DNA of 64,000 bases, taken from the NCBI GenBank assembly GCA_958496175.1, contig OY292276.1:29842449-29906448 (forward strand), in the 5' to 3' direction. How positions within the stretch are numbered: the stretch's first letter is position 1; every line of letters begins with the position of its first letter. Of the stretch, positions 11,231 to 24,752 are shown piece after piece. The position numbers were made by a program, and so were the translations under genes. This DNA is from Sisyra terminalis. Lineage: Eukaryota > Arthropoda > Insecta > Neuroptera > Sisyridae. The notes beneath the pieces were generated by a model that worked only from the letters and a program-made list of their open reading frames with translations, was not told where the DNA came from and made no database searches.

Positions 11231-14171
11231 AAGTAGGGATTCCATTATGAAACTAAAAGTTCAATATCGGTATTCGGTATTTTTTATATTTTAACACCGG
11301 AATATTGGTTTTAATGTCGGTAGAAAGAAATTTTAGAAAAAAAAAGAAAACACAAGTGAGATTAAATATCACAAAAACTTATATGTAACTCATAAATTAT
11401 AGCAGTATGTAAAGGATCATTAAAAAGTAAAGGAACAAAAAACATCTTATGTATTTAAATCATACAAAAATATCACTTTACAGTCTGTGGTACTTAATTT
11501 AGAAATCAAGAACAAACTGTCCAAATACAAAACCGTTTAAATATGCATAACTTTTGTATCCATAACTGTAGTTTAAGCAGTTTTCCTTTTATAAAGACTT
11601 CAGAATTTCAAAAACCAACGATTCCCTCTTTTACAGTTAAACCTTGGTTTTTGAAAACTTCTTGCAATTTTTACTTAGACGCAAGTAGCTTATGGAAGGT
11701 TCAAAAGTACAACTTCTGAAGAACAATCAATTTAAACGTTTATCATCAACAACCAAAAACTGTGTATTATTATAATTTATTTTTTTTAAATATACGTATT
11801 ATTTGTATCCATTTTAACAATTAAAAATGAGGTAATATTATCGATATCAATAAATTAATTTTCGCAAATCAATTTTAGGTGGCACGAAGTTCATGGTGTC
11901 CTGTAGTAAAATATAAAAATTGGAGTTTTCTGATTTTGCTTTTAAAAGCTATTTGATTCAAAAAAATAAATAGATCGATATGAAATTTTAGACGGAAACG
12001 GGAATCTATTTCTAGAAAATGCGTGAAAGTTCAATTTCATATTAAGTGGATACTTTTTAACTTAACTATTTGCCGTTACTTTATTAAAAAAATATAGTTA
12101 GTCTTGTTTTTCATGATAAAGTTGTATCATCCTGCAAGCCGGATTATAAGCTAAAAGTAAGCTGTCGCTTACCAATACTTGTTCTAGAATATGGAATTTA
12201 GTAGTTTAAATTAGAAAAAGTAAATACTCTCGATTAATTTCGATAGTTTTTTGTTAAAAATTAAAGTAACATTTAAAAAAAATTGCGATATAGTTTCGGA
12301 AATCTGTTAGTTATTATTAGAATCATTAAATTCATATTTTTGTTATTCATATAGCCAATCGTAAAGTACAAGTATATATATATATAAATAAAATAAGTCC
12401 TTTTTTGAGATCATAGTTCAAATGTTTACTTTTATATACTGTGAACCATTTTGTCAAAGACCAACAAACATATAAACAAAATTTAATAAAGAGTAAATAT
12501 AAAAGTTGATTATTAGAAAAGTTGAGATATCTTTTTATTTTTGATTTCACACGCATTTTGCGAAAATTAAGTTAATGAAAATTGAAAAGTTTGTTACATA
12601 ACATATCGGCAACACAATCACGCTTGAGTTTCCAAAAATCATTTTCTCTGATTCAATTATTTTTCGTTCTCTGTTTCGTTTTTAGTCGTCAGGGAAAATT
12701 TCCAAACTTATCTTGTTAAATCGAAAAAAATCTGTAATCTAAAATTCTCTGACAGCCCCTTCCTTATTTTGCAACAAACATACAAACTTGGAATGATTTA
12801 TACGTGGAAAAAATGAAAGGGAAAAGCTCACATTCTCTTATTATTTGATAAAGTTTTATATGTACCGATATCAATGTTTCGTTATAGTCGAGGAGACAAA
12901 ATAATGAATTTATTTTCCACTCCTATCGAAAAGGGACGCGTATCGTATTTTTAACGTTATGCTCATGTTCATGATTATGATGCTCGCATATTATCAACTT
13001 GAACGATTTCCCTACAGTTTCCGATGAGGAATTTTAGATTAAGACTGACAGCTTCATTAAAAGCAACACGAATACCTGGCAATATTCAAATATTTTCACG
13101 TATAATATTTAATTACAAAGTTAAGAGTTTTGTCTGCTAAAAATGCTCGTGATAATATTATGGCTATGCGCGCAATAATAATCACAACACAATGACGATA
13201 TTTACTATAATAAGGGAAATATGAGAAGTTAAAGAGACTGTCATCAAGCTATCATAGTATGAAGTGAATGAGAGAGACAAACACCACTGTGAAAGGGACG
13301 GATATGAAATTAAGCCACATTTTCACCCTCGACCACCCCTCCTACTATGTTCCTTCCATTTTCATTTGATTTTGATCAGTGGATGGATGTTGAATGATGA
13401 AAACTCTATACTATATCTCATCCTTCTTCGCCTATGATGATATGTCCGTTCGGTTTTGTGGGATGCACACACGTGCCACCACCTAAGCAAACAGAATCCA
13501 CTTAACGGAACAACAAATATCTCAAATTACAAGGTGGATTCGACATTAAATTTAGTCGAGTCAATGCAATTATTAAGCCTTCAGTAGTTTTACTGGTGGC
13601 CAGACGTGGCATAAAACGAGTGAGAAGACAAGTGTTTTTAGTTTGCTAATTAACTTTCCGCAGAGTAGGCGCGAGTGCTGGCTTCACATCTCAACATACA
13701 TTCACTTCGTTCACTTCCCCGATTTCGATTTCCACACACAGCTTTTCCATATATACATTTACCATTTTCCACTACCTATCTGCACACTCCTTCATCCATT
13801 TGTATACGGCGAACGAAAATAAATGACTCTTATACAGGATGAGTTGAAAACTTTTAAATGAGTTAATTTGAAAACGTAAACTGTATACCAATACATCAAC
13901 TTGTAAGTTGTTCAACTTAAGTTTGAGAAAAGCATAATATTATTTAAACAGGACACAAACTTTTTCTCGCAAATTCAAATAAAAAATAATACAAACTTAC
14001 TTCTTCCAATGTTTCACTATGCTTTCATAAAAACTATTTCAATTCAAATAGTTTGATTTGATTAAATCAAAGGGAAAATCAAAACTCAATTATTCAATGA
14101 TAAACAATTGTAAATTCTTCTGTTTTACATTTGAATATCTACACAATTAATCAACAAAAAGCTAAGAAGAG
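11231..14171. other. No gene recognised
   Basis: AT-rich up to about 13000, including a short (TA)n run near 12373-12386 and a minus frame at 12347-12556 with no motif. The block at 13240-13830 is more GC-balanced, pyrimidine-rich and apparently unique. It holds no convincing exon and may be regulatory or simply conserved intron. Confidence 0.45.
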
Positions 14172-14325
14172 TCTACTGGTGCCCGAGTGGTCAAGGTGAC
14201 CGCTCTAAAACTAGTAGATGGTGCCGGGTCTCGTATCGTGCAAATTTTTGATATTTATCGATTACGGATTTTTATTACTGCTAAAGACCTCAGTAGTTAT
14301 AATGCGACGATAAATAACATTTAAA
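14172..14325 (+). mobile_element. tRNA-derived SINE, copy 2
   Basis: The head GCCCGAGTGGTCAAGGTGAC matches the A-box region of copy 1. The B-box region is preserved as GGTGCCGGGTCTCGTATCG. The family tail follows: GCTAAAGACCTCAGTAGTTAT, AATGCGACGATAAATAACA and an A-rich end. This is the best preserved copy across head, B box and tail. Confidence 0.8.
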
Positions 14326-15559
14326 AAAGCTATTAAATTCAAATTGAGCAAAAACAGCATGATTTATTTATAAAACATTTTTGGATTGCATGAAATTAGC
14401 CTAGTTAAGTAAATTAGAGGTCCAATTTTTTAAATTTCTCTTTCGTATAAAAAAAGAGTTGCCCTTTATGCCAATTACTTATTTTCATTAAAAATAAAGT
14501 GGTTAGAAATTTGATGAACAATTTTTGTGATCTCAGTTGTATTTTTCGAAAACTTGGATTCGGAATAAGTTGATGTTAAGTTTTCAATTTGTGCAACATA
14601 TCGTTGATATATTTTTTAACTTCTTCAGGCGATATTTAAATAAAACATCGTCATTGGAACAATCTGATCCGTATTAGTCTTCCAGTTGATGGAAAAAAGA
14701 AGATAATAATAAAATAAAGGCAATAATAATAAATATATTAACTTACAAATGAATGTCAAAACTATTTTTCCGTTTGTTAAAGTTTTGGAGATATTTTAAA
14801 AATAGTATACTTTTTGCAGTAGTCACACAACTAATATTTTACTTTGCTCATATTTAACTAATGGAACTAATATTTTAATACTTTACTATTATTTCACTTT
14901 GGTATCACAATTGTAAGACCTGTTTCTTACTTTACACTCGATTGTTAAGCAATTTGTATTCGGAGAGCTTTGTCAAGCTTTTGTAAGTCTCATATGCTTT
15001 GTACCAGCACAAAATACTGCCATTTTTTATATTTTTCTATGTATTCTTTAATAATTAATTGGTAACTTACAATTATATTTATTATATCTTAATTATTCTT
15101 ACGCTTTAACCATCTAACTAACTTAACAATTTATTTACAAAACATAGAAATTTAATCAATAACCGAAATAACAGAAACAGAATTAGCAATGACGCGCCTC
15201 CCCGTACCTCACTCAGTTATCCAGGCTTTGTTTTTTCGTACTCTATCGGAAACCTAAACTGGTAGAACCACGTTTGTAACGGTTAATTTTAATTTTGACT
15301 CCACCGCTTATTATGTATGGACAGTGTAAACGAGAATTCCTTCCGAAGAGAAAAGGAATAACAACTGTATAAATGAGAAACAGGCCTATTTTAACTTGTC
15401 TCTTTCTGTACGAGCATTTAGTGGATATCAGAACTTAGTAAAAACCTAATACTCTAGAATTTTATTGTATCGATAAACGACATCCATTTAATGTAAAAGT
15501 ATTACAACTTGTTAAGAAAATTTGCCCAATCTACTGCCAGGAACCTTTTAATTGAATGG
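14326..15559. other. No gene recognised
   Basis: AT-rich sequence without a supported frame. The stretch 15180-15420 is slightly more GC-balanced, but I see no exon in it. Confidence 0.5.
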
Positions 15560-16300
15560 AAAGAACTCAGGAGTATTTCTTGAAGAATTGAAATGGATAA
15601 AGAACAAACAGTTAAGATTTGTATATGGATGATAAATGGAGAAGATGCCAATACTTAAATTGGAAGTGGAAATCGTCAAAAACACTGTCTACCTTTCATT
15701 TTATTTAACATCACCAAGGAATAATTGATAAATAAAGCTCTGGAAAATTGTTTAGGATGTGGTAGGATCATCAAAATCATCAAATACGTTGACAACAAAT
15801 TGGTGAAAACTAAACAAGGACTACAAATTATATTGGACAGTTTGGTTAATATTGAAGAATATTATTACAGGAACGTTGAAAGTTATGAGAACGTAAAAAA
15901 GAGAAAAGCTCTTCCAAATCTATCCAAAGTACAAAAGACTTAAATTTTGCTTAAAAATTTAAGATGAATCGTTATCAAAACGGACATCCATCTATGATAT
16001 TAAAAATGTCAAGCTAGAATGACATTGTGTTCAATTGTCTAAACAATTTTGATTAGAAAATTTGGATCAATGGAGAAAAATTGAAAAAAAATCATATGAA
16101 TGAAGTGAGTCACAAACGTAGGTGTATTGAAGAAAAATTTATGGAGAAACAACGATGTGATAGTAAAAAAATCATTGGGACTATCTTGAGAGAAAAACCT
16201 TATATCGATTATTAAAATAGGGAAACTAGAAGGAACCGAGGAAAACGGAAGAAGAATTAAATGAGGAATATAACAAAATAGGAATGGACTTTACTAGCCC
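15560..16300 (+). mobile_element. RTE-like LINE reverse transcriptase relic
   Basis: From about 15625 the frame reads INGEDANT, stop, IGSGNRQKHCLPFILFNI, matching the NGE...I..GVRQGCPLSPFLFNI block of reverse transcriptase. It continues KALENC, then IKIIKYVDNKLVKTKQGLQ and ILDSLVNIEEYYYRNVES, which corresponds to the catalytic I.YADD..L......LQ..LD.L......Y....N segment with YADD changed to YVDN. The frame 15725-15943 is this palm region. Downstream, after shifts, 'GTILREKP' and 'IKIGKLEGTEENGRR' (about 16170-16260) echo the C-terminal HILRGEKY...LI.EGKIEGKRG.GRR tail of the endonuclease/RT elements often called RTE or BovB in insects. Multiple stops and the lost second catalytic aspartate mean it is inactive. 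The tail at 27960 and 35480 is probably from related elements. Confidence 0.8.
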
Positions 16301-18787
16301 GAAAGGCGTCCTAAGAGAGCTAAAGCTGGAAGGAAGAGTTCAACCATACAAGCGACTAAATTTATCGTTTGATAACAATAAAAAAGTTGAAATTGAAGAA
16401 CTAATTTAAGTAAAATATGTACTTATCACAATAACTGAATACAAACTCAGATCGCTATCATCTAACATCTATTTTCTAGGAACCGTTCCCTAGGTAGAGA
16501 TTATCCTTGTATGATTAGGTATGTTTGTACATAAATTCTAGCAGCTTTTTTCTATGCTTAGGGCTTTCCAAACTATTAATAGTAAGATAATTACTAGTAA
16601 TTAATTACTAATAATTTTTAGAACACCGATCGGACATAGGGTGTCATTTATTTTTCAAGGTAAATTAATAATCCGAAACTGATAATAATGCACGCATAAA
16701 GTATAAGCACCTTAAATATTGTAATTGTGGTAGCATAGCTGCGGGCAATTATAAAATGATCTGCGGGCGATATGGTGGCGTGGGCGTAAATATGGTTACT
16801 CCTATTTTATCGAAAGGATTATTATCATAATTTACGCGTTTTATATAAATCTAAAACAAGAACAATAAGTCCCTTGAAAAGATGATATTAAGTATAATAT
16901 TTGCATTTATCGAAAAATATCCAAATTTTGCTTTTAGTTATATAACAAGAACATTGTACAAATAAATGCTCTTTCTACCGAAGATAAAATAGCATTTTTT
17001 TTTAAATTAACATCATTAATTTTTCTATTTGAGAGTTTAAAACTAATTTTCTCTTGCTTTTGCCCCATTTTCTGTATGTATATTATATAATTGTGTCCAC
17101 TATATATGAGTTTTATTTTCACTCGAAGAACAACTTAATAAGCTTATTAGATTATGACGGACTTTTAGTCTTCAACATGCACACTCACAACAAAGCAGAA
17201 ATAGTTGTGTTAAGTGGTCTAAACAATGCAATATTTATTAAATAATAAGCTTCTGGTACCTATACTATGTCTCCATAGTTGCTTTAGAGGACAGCTTTTG
17301 ATCGTAGGGTAGAGATAACATAGGAGCCCAATGCGATTGACCTTTCACTCATTCTTCTGCTCTCTCACGTCTTTGCATTTAAACATTGTTAATTAAAGTG
17401 AGGACACAGAGAATATAACCTTCCCTCTAGCGTCTCTCCATATGGAAATATTGTATTTTCTATAGTGGTAGAGTTTTCCTCAGTGTGCAAGGAAGATAGA
17501 CAAAAAGTATAGATTATGTGAAACTCAGTGACGTTTCCAATTAAAATCTACATAAAGCAATAACTAAAATATCATTTACATTTAAATTTTCGAAACTATA
17601 TAATATGATAGGGAGAATTAGTGGTGTTTTTTCCAAACTTATTATACTGTTCATGCATTTTTTTTTCGGTGTAGAAAATAATTGCAATATCGATCGTTGT
17701 ATTGATACGCTTAGAGATGTTATCGGTATTGTAATATAATGACAAATATTCATTAAAAATTTGTAGCCAGAGGAAAATTTAGGTTGGTAATCCGAGTTTA
17801 TTTGATACCATTTACATAATTGTCAACGATATTGATATTTGGACTGTTTGTGTGGGGGTTAGTGATGACATTTTCATTCCATTTACCATCTATAGAACCT
17901 TATAAAAGTAACTCTTATTGTGAAGACTTCAATCACTGTTTGAAAGAAAATTTGATTATAAATTCGTTTTTAATTTAATTTTTTGTAACCATACTGAAAT
18001 AAATGATAGGTATAATTATATTCAATGCAATTGCATTATGATTGCTTTCATGAATAATTTGCATTTTGACTCCCTCAATTTCTCATTCTACTCCTTAATG
18101 CATGTGTGGTGCACATCACACATTCATATATATGATTTTGCATTCCAATGAGATTTCAAATGGTCAGTGAAAACGTAATAATAAAACAAATTTATTCACA
18201 TTTCAGTTTTATTTGACACAGCGCGTCATTTTTATTCAATTTCCTTTTGAAAACTATCACACGCAAACTTTTGCATATATGAATAGTTCAAATATAAAAC
18301 TCATTCACATAGCTTTATATGTATCGTGTTAATGTACAATATCGCATTTCTTTAGATAATTTTATGAACCTTAAAATGATAATAAATATTAAAATCTTTC
18401 GAAAACCATAAAATTTCAAGTAAGAATAAAGCGATAGTTCCACTTTTTAACTCGACTTTTCGAGTGAACTTTAAAGTTCATGGACTAATAGAAAATCAAT
18501 AAAAATGCTATTATTACTACAAATTGTAAGTAATTTAAAGTAACTATTAAGCGTAAGTTTTTTTATTGTTTATCTGTCTACCATTTGTCTGCAGTATAAA
18601 TGGTGGAAATTCTACAAGTTTTGCAATTAATTTATCGAAAAAAAGACGTAAAAACCAAATGTACGACGAAGGTGAAAATGCTTTTATATTTCAACGGTCT
18701 AACAATCAATGTTCATAGCTTTTTCTGATATTTTTTAAGTGAAATCTTTACAATGTTCTCAGGGAATTTGATTCTTTTTCTTAAGAA
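16301..18787. other. No gene recognised
   Basis: Possible LINE 3' debris to about 16420. The frames at 16934-17245 and 17541-17753 lie in AT-rich sequence with no motif. The block at 17270-17480 is more GC-balanced and apparently unique. Confidence 0.5.
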
Positions 18788-18995
18788 CAGTGGTTTTTAA
18801 CCTGGCTTCAATTGAACCCTAGGGGTTTTGTGAGTTAGTCTTGCGGGTTCGACGAATTATTAATAGTTTTGTTCATTTTGTCCACCTAAGATAATTATAA
18901 GTATGAAAAAGAATATGTCCATTCAGAAGGGTTTGGTGAATACGCATATGAAACTAGTGAGGGTTAGTACCTCTACCAAGATTAAGAACCATTAG
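18788..18995. mobile_element. hAT-like short non-autonomous element
   Basis: The left end CAGTGGTTTTTAACCTGG and the complement of the right end (CTAATGGTTCTTAATCTTGG) are inverted repeats of the form seen at hAT termini (CA.TGGTTCTCAACCT). The flanks TTAAGAA and TTTAGAA are a near-duplication of seven bases, close to the eight-base duplication made by hAT transposases. The interior of about 170 bases is non-coding. The family call rests on the terminal sequence and flank only. Confidence 0.65.
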
Positions 18996-19029
18996 TTTAG
19001 AATCATAATCATTGCTAGATAGAACAAAA

Positions 19030-19520
19030 AAATGTCTATCAAAGGAGTATTACACTTTTGGAATTTGTAAGAAATAATCACGAAATATTTTTGTGTTATT
19101 TCGGTCATTCGAAAGTTTTAAAAGAAAAACCTGAGTCACTTCCATACTTTCCAAGAAAATGGTATTTAAAAAAAATGCTGGATTTGGGGTGTCTTTCAAA
19201 TAATGAGAACTCATTTATTTTTCCACCATTAAATGGGTTTTTATGTAGCTCGAAAGTTCTAAAAAAAAAAATGAATTTCGCTGGTAAAAATTTCGAGTAA
19301 ACACTATTTTAAGAAAAAGTTCAATTTTAGGCGTTTTTTAAATATTAATTATTCGTTTTTTTGCCATAAATTTGTTTTTTTTTAAAGCTAGAGTTCTGGG
19401 AGGAAAAACGATTATTGCTTGCAAATTTTCCGAGAAAACGCTAATAAAATGAAAAAGCTCAGTAATGACATTTTTCTAATATTGAATTTTACTTTTTTCA
19501 GTATGCAAAATTGGTGGTAA
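19030..19520 (+). repeat. Arrayed ~140-base repeat, plus orientation
   Basis: Units of about 141 bases can be followed by CGAAAGTT at 19110 and 19251 and by repeats of 'ccattaa' and 'gaaaaagctc'-like text further on. The start (TATCAA..AGTATTACACTTTTG) also matches the start of the array at 47300. The 80-codon frame at 19058-19300 is made of this repeat and is not called as a gene. Units are strongly diverged. Confidence 0.6.
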
Positions 19521-20079
19521 CTAGTTACTGGAAATAGATATACAACGAAGGTTTCAATTTTTAAGATCTAGAACCATTATTTTTGAGAAATCAAATTTTA
19601 AAAATATGATTTTTGAAAAATTAATTTTCAATTGAAAAACAAACGCTTTAAAATCTTTATTTTTTATCTTATGTATTAAACGAGATAATCTTGTATGCTG
19701 TGTATATGTATATGTTTTGGTTTTTGAAAATGGCTGTAACGATTTTGATGAAAATATATAAGATTTAATAGAATTTTGTTATTAAAATTAATTTGTAAAG
19801 TTGTCTTCTATGGAAAAACACAAATTTTCACGAAAAACGGGGAAAAAAATGCGCCATCTGTTGATGTGTGTTCATAATGAATATAATCTGTGATGGATTG
19901 AATACCATATAAACTAATATATAACAATTGGTTTCAAATTTTATTCAAATATGTATGTTCATGTATCTTATGTATCTGAGAAATATTTTTAAAATAAAAA
20001 AATCTATTATCGAGTTGCATTGTCAAAACGATATTTTGATATTTTGGACTTCAGCTTTTTGATTTGCATTTTTTCTATT
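19521..20079. other. No gene recognised
   Basis: AT-rich spacer between the plus-orientation array and the SINE tail. Nothing in it is supported. Confidence 0.5.
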
Positions 20080-20180
20080 TGCAATTTTCAATATTTTTCG
20101 ATGAACGGATTTTTATGACCCCAAGAATCGCTAAAGACCTTGATAGTTACTAAGCGACGGTAAGTAACGATAAAAATATT
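20080..20180 (+). mobile_element. SINE tail, copy 3 (5' truncated)
   Basis: Only the family tail is present: GAATCGCTAAAGACCTTGA, then TAGTTACTAAGCGACGGTAA and an A-rich end. The tRNA-like head is missing or unrecognisable. A 5' truncation is typical of copies made by LINE machinery. Confidence 0.65.
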
Positions 20181-20309
20181 ATCATCAGTGGACATTTTCC
20201 ATTTTAGAGCCATGTATATTTTTTTATAATTGATATTTGAATCTAATTTCCCAGAAATTAATTGTTGTAGATCTTAAAAATTTATAACCATCGTCGCTTA
20301 CCTCTTTCC

Positions 20310-20780
20310 AATCGCTAGTTACTACCAATCTTAGCACAAAATAAAAATGAATTTTAATTTTTGAAAAATGTTCAAATAGTGAGTATTCTCTAAAGTCTAA
20401 ATAGTGTTTCCTTGAAAATATGCAAGCCAAAATGGTTTCTTTTAGAACTTTTGAGCGAAAAAAAAAACACTAAATAACGCCAATAAAATCCAATTTTCAA
20501 TGTTTGAGAAACGCCTCAAAGTTTTAATTAGTGTTAATTTTTCATGGAAAACATACGGGCTACGATTTTTTTCTTCAAGAACTCTCATCCGACATATCAA
20601 ATGATGGTGCAAAAAATATCGATTTTTCAATATAAACTTCAAGTTTAGATTTTTCTTTAAATAGCGTTTTCTCGGAATATATGGGAGAGACCAAATTTTT
20701 TTTTTAAACCTTTCGACAAAAATTACCAATTAATAGCACCTAAGATACTTTTAATATTTGTAGAATAACTCTTACAGTCA
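20310..20780 (-). repeat. Arrayed ~135-base repeat, minus orientation
   Basis: On the minus strand this region carries the family elements seen at 19030 and 47300 (TTTTTGTCG followed by AAAGGTTT, AGAGTTCTTGAAG, AAAAGTTCT). Units recur at about 131 bases (near 20446, 20577 and 20705). Together with the plus array at 19030-19520 it forms a loose inverted pair around a SINE tail. The 95-codon minus frame at 20442-20729 is inside this array and is explained by it. Confidence 0.55.
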
Positions 20781-23700
20781 ACATAAGTAGGTATATTACG
20801 AGCGACATGTTTTTATGCCAGAACTTTAGAACGACAAAAAACACCAAAATATTTCGATATTTTTTATGAACTCCAAAAGTGTAATGCAAACTTGATGGAT
20901 GTTAAATAGTAAGACACCTTATTAAAAAAATTGTTGTGAGATCAAGATTGGACTTAATATTTTATTTAAATAAAATAATTGTTTTCATTATATAATATTA
21001 TATATAGATTGTATAGCCCAAAATACCTTTTCATTCATTCGTGCACAATGAAACTCGCATGGGTATTGAAGGTAACGCCTGAATCAAAACATTGAAATGA
21101 TTATTTCGGTAAAGCTAGGATTGAAATGTTTTATTATATTCACATACATCTACACATTTTCATTTTAATATAAAATGAGTCTGTGAAGGAAATTGCTACC
21201 ACCATCACCCGGACAGGGTTTAGTAGGGTTAAAACCGCTGCTCTGGCACAAAATATCTTTGGCTAGATATTCAACACCAGTTACCATTGTGGATATTTCC
21301 GTCACATTTACTACAACTTGAGAAACATTGATACTCATTTGGGGTATGAATTTATGTGCAGTAAGCTATTGGAAACCATCCTGAACCGTCCCTAAGATAA
21401 CAATGCAGTAGACAAAATAAAATAGTGGAAACCCTAAATGATTTTTTTTTTGTTAAACTAAAATTCAATAAAAAAAAATTTAAATTGAATCTCTACTCAT
21501 AAAATTCTACACACCTACTCATCGTTGGTACATGTAAATGTACACCTACATATACTAAATGCAATTCATTAAAACTGAAATACGTCCCTCAACCTCGCCC
21601 TCTATTGTCTTTACTTTCTATGATCAAAGTGAAAAGCTCACTGTCGCTAACCGGAAAAGGGCAAATGACATACAGGGCTGTTGAAAGTACAAAGTGCAAA
21701 TGCTAAAACAATAAGCCGAGCTTTGGATCAACCGAATGGTAGTGGAAGTGAGTGAAAAGAGGACGCGAATGTAAAGTGCTTGCGTTTTCTGAGTGAGACA
21801 GGCTCTAATCATATTTTATGTTAAAAGCTTGAACTAAATTTAATCATGCCACTATGTACATTTAAATGAGCAACTAACCATCTAGGTACCGGTACGACAA
21901 GCTTTTATATCTAACATACATTTTTATTTTTTATTCCTGATGTATTATCAATAAAAAGATGCCTTCCGATAATTGCATTTTTCAATCAAAAACTTTCCGC
22001 AGACATAAAAGAGTAACCTTTGCTTTGGATTTAGATCGTACGCTCTTGATACTCCTGTACATTTTTAACAAAGTAACATTATTCTGATTTTTTTCTATTT
22101 TTTCCTGTTCGCTTTTCTCTGTAAGAGAAGTTTTACTAGAAATAACAGTAATTCTAATTGGGGTGTATAACGCACGGTCACTAGCATTTCCATATGATAA
22201 ATGTTGTAGGTATAGATATAGTATAATATTTTCTCGTGTTTCCTGATCCCCGTGTATTACCAAGGGATTATTATCTAACTGAAAATTTACTCGATCCCAC
22301 AGGAAGTGGCTCAACAATGTTATTTTTATTGTAGGTAAAATTCGTTAAAATAATAGGATTGCTTCTATATTTAGTGTTTTTAATGAAAGGTTTGTTTTTA
22401 TTTTATTTTATTTTTAAATTAAATCGGATTGGAACCAGACGACTAAGTATTTACTCATTGTTAGTTGAATTGTCGTAGGTATAAAAAATATTTTTGGTTA
22501 GTACCTACATATATAAAGGTTAAACGTATGCTACAATACATGCAAGATAAATCTTTTTTCTCATCATTTGAAAATATTTAAAATTTTACAAGCTTTGTAT
22601 TAAAAGTAATAAAAATACTTTAAGTTGAAAGTAAAAAATATGTGTAAGTAAAGAAATATAAAAGCAAATACTCAATTACAAAGTGTTTTTAAATGTATTG
22701 CTGAAATTATACAGGAGTCATCAGGGACTACCGGCTCTATAGGGAATAAGGTAGCAGAAAATGGGTGACTTTTTACGGTAAAATTTTGCAACTGGAATTT
22801 TATCACACGTAAATAATTCTAGTCTACTTTAAGTGACTTTTTTGTAATTTTTTTTTCAAAAGTTATTGTTTTAGTAACATTTATGAATGTAGAATGTATA
22901 GTTTGTAAGTAGAATACATGAAATTATTTATTTGAAATTCTAGCGATTTATTTTTTGATGAATACAACTTTAAAATTTCCTCACAATAAAAAAAATTCTA
23001 TAAAATTCAACATTGTTGGTTTTAGATTAAAAACATTCTAGTTACATAAAGACAGTATAACGAACGGGTCCAAAGATTTAATATTTGGGAATATAAAATT
23101 ATAGTTACGAGTTTTTTTTCCTGTTGTAAGCATATAAAAAGGTATATAGCTGCGTTCTATGACGACTACATGCACTTTTCATCTTCACTATAGAATCTTT
23201 GGTTCCTGGTAGTAATCTTTATTGAAATACAATGAACGAAAGTAGATATCTTAAAATTAAAATTCATTTGATAGATCTAGGCTTAAACTTTTTAACTGAA
23301 CTTATTCTAGTAGTTGGTTCTTGAAACTGCATGTAGCAACCATGATTATGATTCTTATTTGCATTAGTCACTAAATTCGGGAATTCGTGTTAAGAAATAT
23401 GTGAATTTATCCAAATATCGAAAGATTATTTCATTACCATTCCGATTAAATTCTTTGATTTTTCATCAAAACGAGCAGGCGTTCGTTCCAATACGTACCA
23501 AAGTGAACACAAATATCTTTCTACTAAGTATATATTATGGCTTCAGGTAGGTTATATTTGCCATACTTTTTAGTAACGTGAAGAGTAACTTTTGTGAAAG
23601 TTATTTTATCAAAACTCACCAGGGTCTTTTCCTTACTTTTTTTTAAAATAAAAATTTTAAGCTAATGTAAGATGTTATCTAAATGTCTAACTACCTTATA

Positions 23701-23802
23701 ACCGTAAATATAACCGTAAACTTTTAAAAATCACAGTAAAATTTATTTTTTCTGGTTATTCGATATTGATTTAGACAGTTTTTTTTTTGGTATCATTTAT
23801 GA
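20781..23802. other. No gene recognised
   Basis: Mostly AT-rich. A minus frame of 111 codons at 21982-22317 starts at an ATG, but its product has no motif I recognise and a composition typical of chance frames. The block 21180-21440 is more GC-balanced and unexplained: a stop-free plus stretch contains PPSPGQGLVGLKPLLWHKIS, without a start or splice sites. Confidence 0.45.
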
Positions 23803-24245
23803 CAGGGGATCCCTAACTTCTTAGGTTTCCGGGATCTTAAATGTATCAGGATTTTTCCGAGGCACTCGATGGCAAATCTTAAGACAAACCAATGCACAAA
23901 AATACGACTTGTAACATTCCCCAAACAATAAATCGTAGGTGTGGCATACCGCGATAGGGCACTAAGTCTTCCCGTAAAGTGCTCTTGCCAAATTATTCAC
24001 TACAGCATAGTTTATATGAGCGTTAAATAAAGGTCAAATTTATGTTATTGCGAGTAACATATTATAAATTGATAATACTAATATTTTTAATATTAGTTTA
24101 TATAAAATATAATTATAATTTAATATAATTTATATAACATTAATTAATTAATTGAATATTAATATTTAATATTGATAAAATATTTTATATAGGAAAATTA
24201 ACAAGGCGTTCCAGGACACCGCGACTTATAGTTTGGGAAAGACTG
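23803..24245. mobile_element. hAT-like non-autonomous element
   Basis: The left end CAGGGGATCCCTAACTTCTT and the complement of the right end (CAGTCTTTCCCAAACTATAA) have the form CAG..(G)TTCCCAAACT of many hAT termini, and the inner sequences GTTTCCGGGATCT and CGCGGTGTCC fit the next conserved block. The interior is very AT-rich and non-coding, including a run built from AATATT/TAATAT words around 24060-24190. No clear eight-base duplication is seen. The right end abuts the palindrome that follows. Confidence 0.6.
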
Positions 24246-24752
24246 CCTAAAAAAGAAACTGCCTGCCGCAGTAATTCTAAACCAATTTTTAAATATTTAA
24301 ATCATACTACAAGCTTGATATGTCATTCACTAGGTTAATGTCCATTTTTAATAAATTAAATTATTTTCCTAGGGTTTTGGGATTTTTTATAATCAATTTT
24401 TTTTCTTTGTGATATTTATTTGCTTTTTATACAACGTTTCATCGTCTTTTGGGACTTTATCAAGTACTGAATCATAGATCATTAAAAGTGAATATTGATG
24501 ACTATAATTATCAATATTAAATCAATTATGATTTTAACTATAATTTTATCAATATTGACTTTTAATGATCTATGAATGACTACTTAATAATGTCCCAAAA
24601 GACGGAGAAACATACAAAAATAAAATAAATATCATTAAGAAAATTTTTTGATTATACTTTTTAGTCCCAAAACCTAATGAAAATAATTAAATTAATTAAT
24701 AATGTACATTAATCAAGTGAATGACATTAAAAGTTGGAACTTTCTTAGGCAA
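24246..24752. mobile_element. Large palindromic (foldback) element
   Basis: Arms of about 200 bases meet near 24523. Matched inverted landmarks are: GTCATTCAC at 24322 with GTGAATGAC at 24718; TAGGGTTTTGGGA with TCCCAAAACCTA; CGTCTTTTGGGAC with GTCCCAAAAGACG; ATAGATCATTAAAAGT with ACTTTTAATGATCTAT. The outermost CTGCCTAA (24243) and TTAGGCAA (24745) also match, so the left edge overlaps the hAT-like terminus by a few bases. There is no coding frame. It is best read as a foldback MITE. Confidence 0.75.

Noticed and set aside
19058..19300. 80-codon open frame
   Set aside because: It lies wholly in the ~140-base repeat array; similar peptides in the inverted array at 20442-20729 come from the repeat.
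21982..22317. 111-codon minus-strand frame
   Set aside because: Composition is ordinary for AT-rich chance frames and no domain is recognisable.
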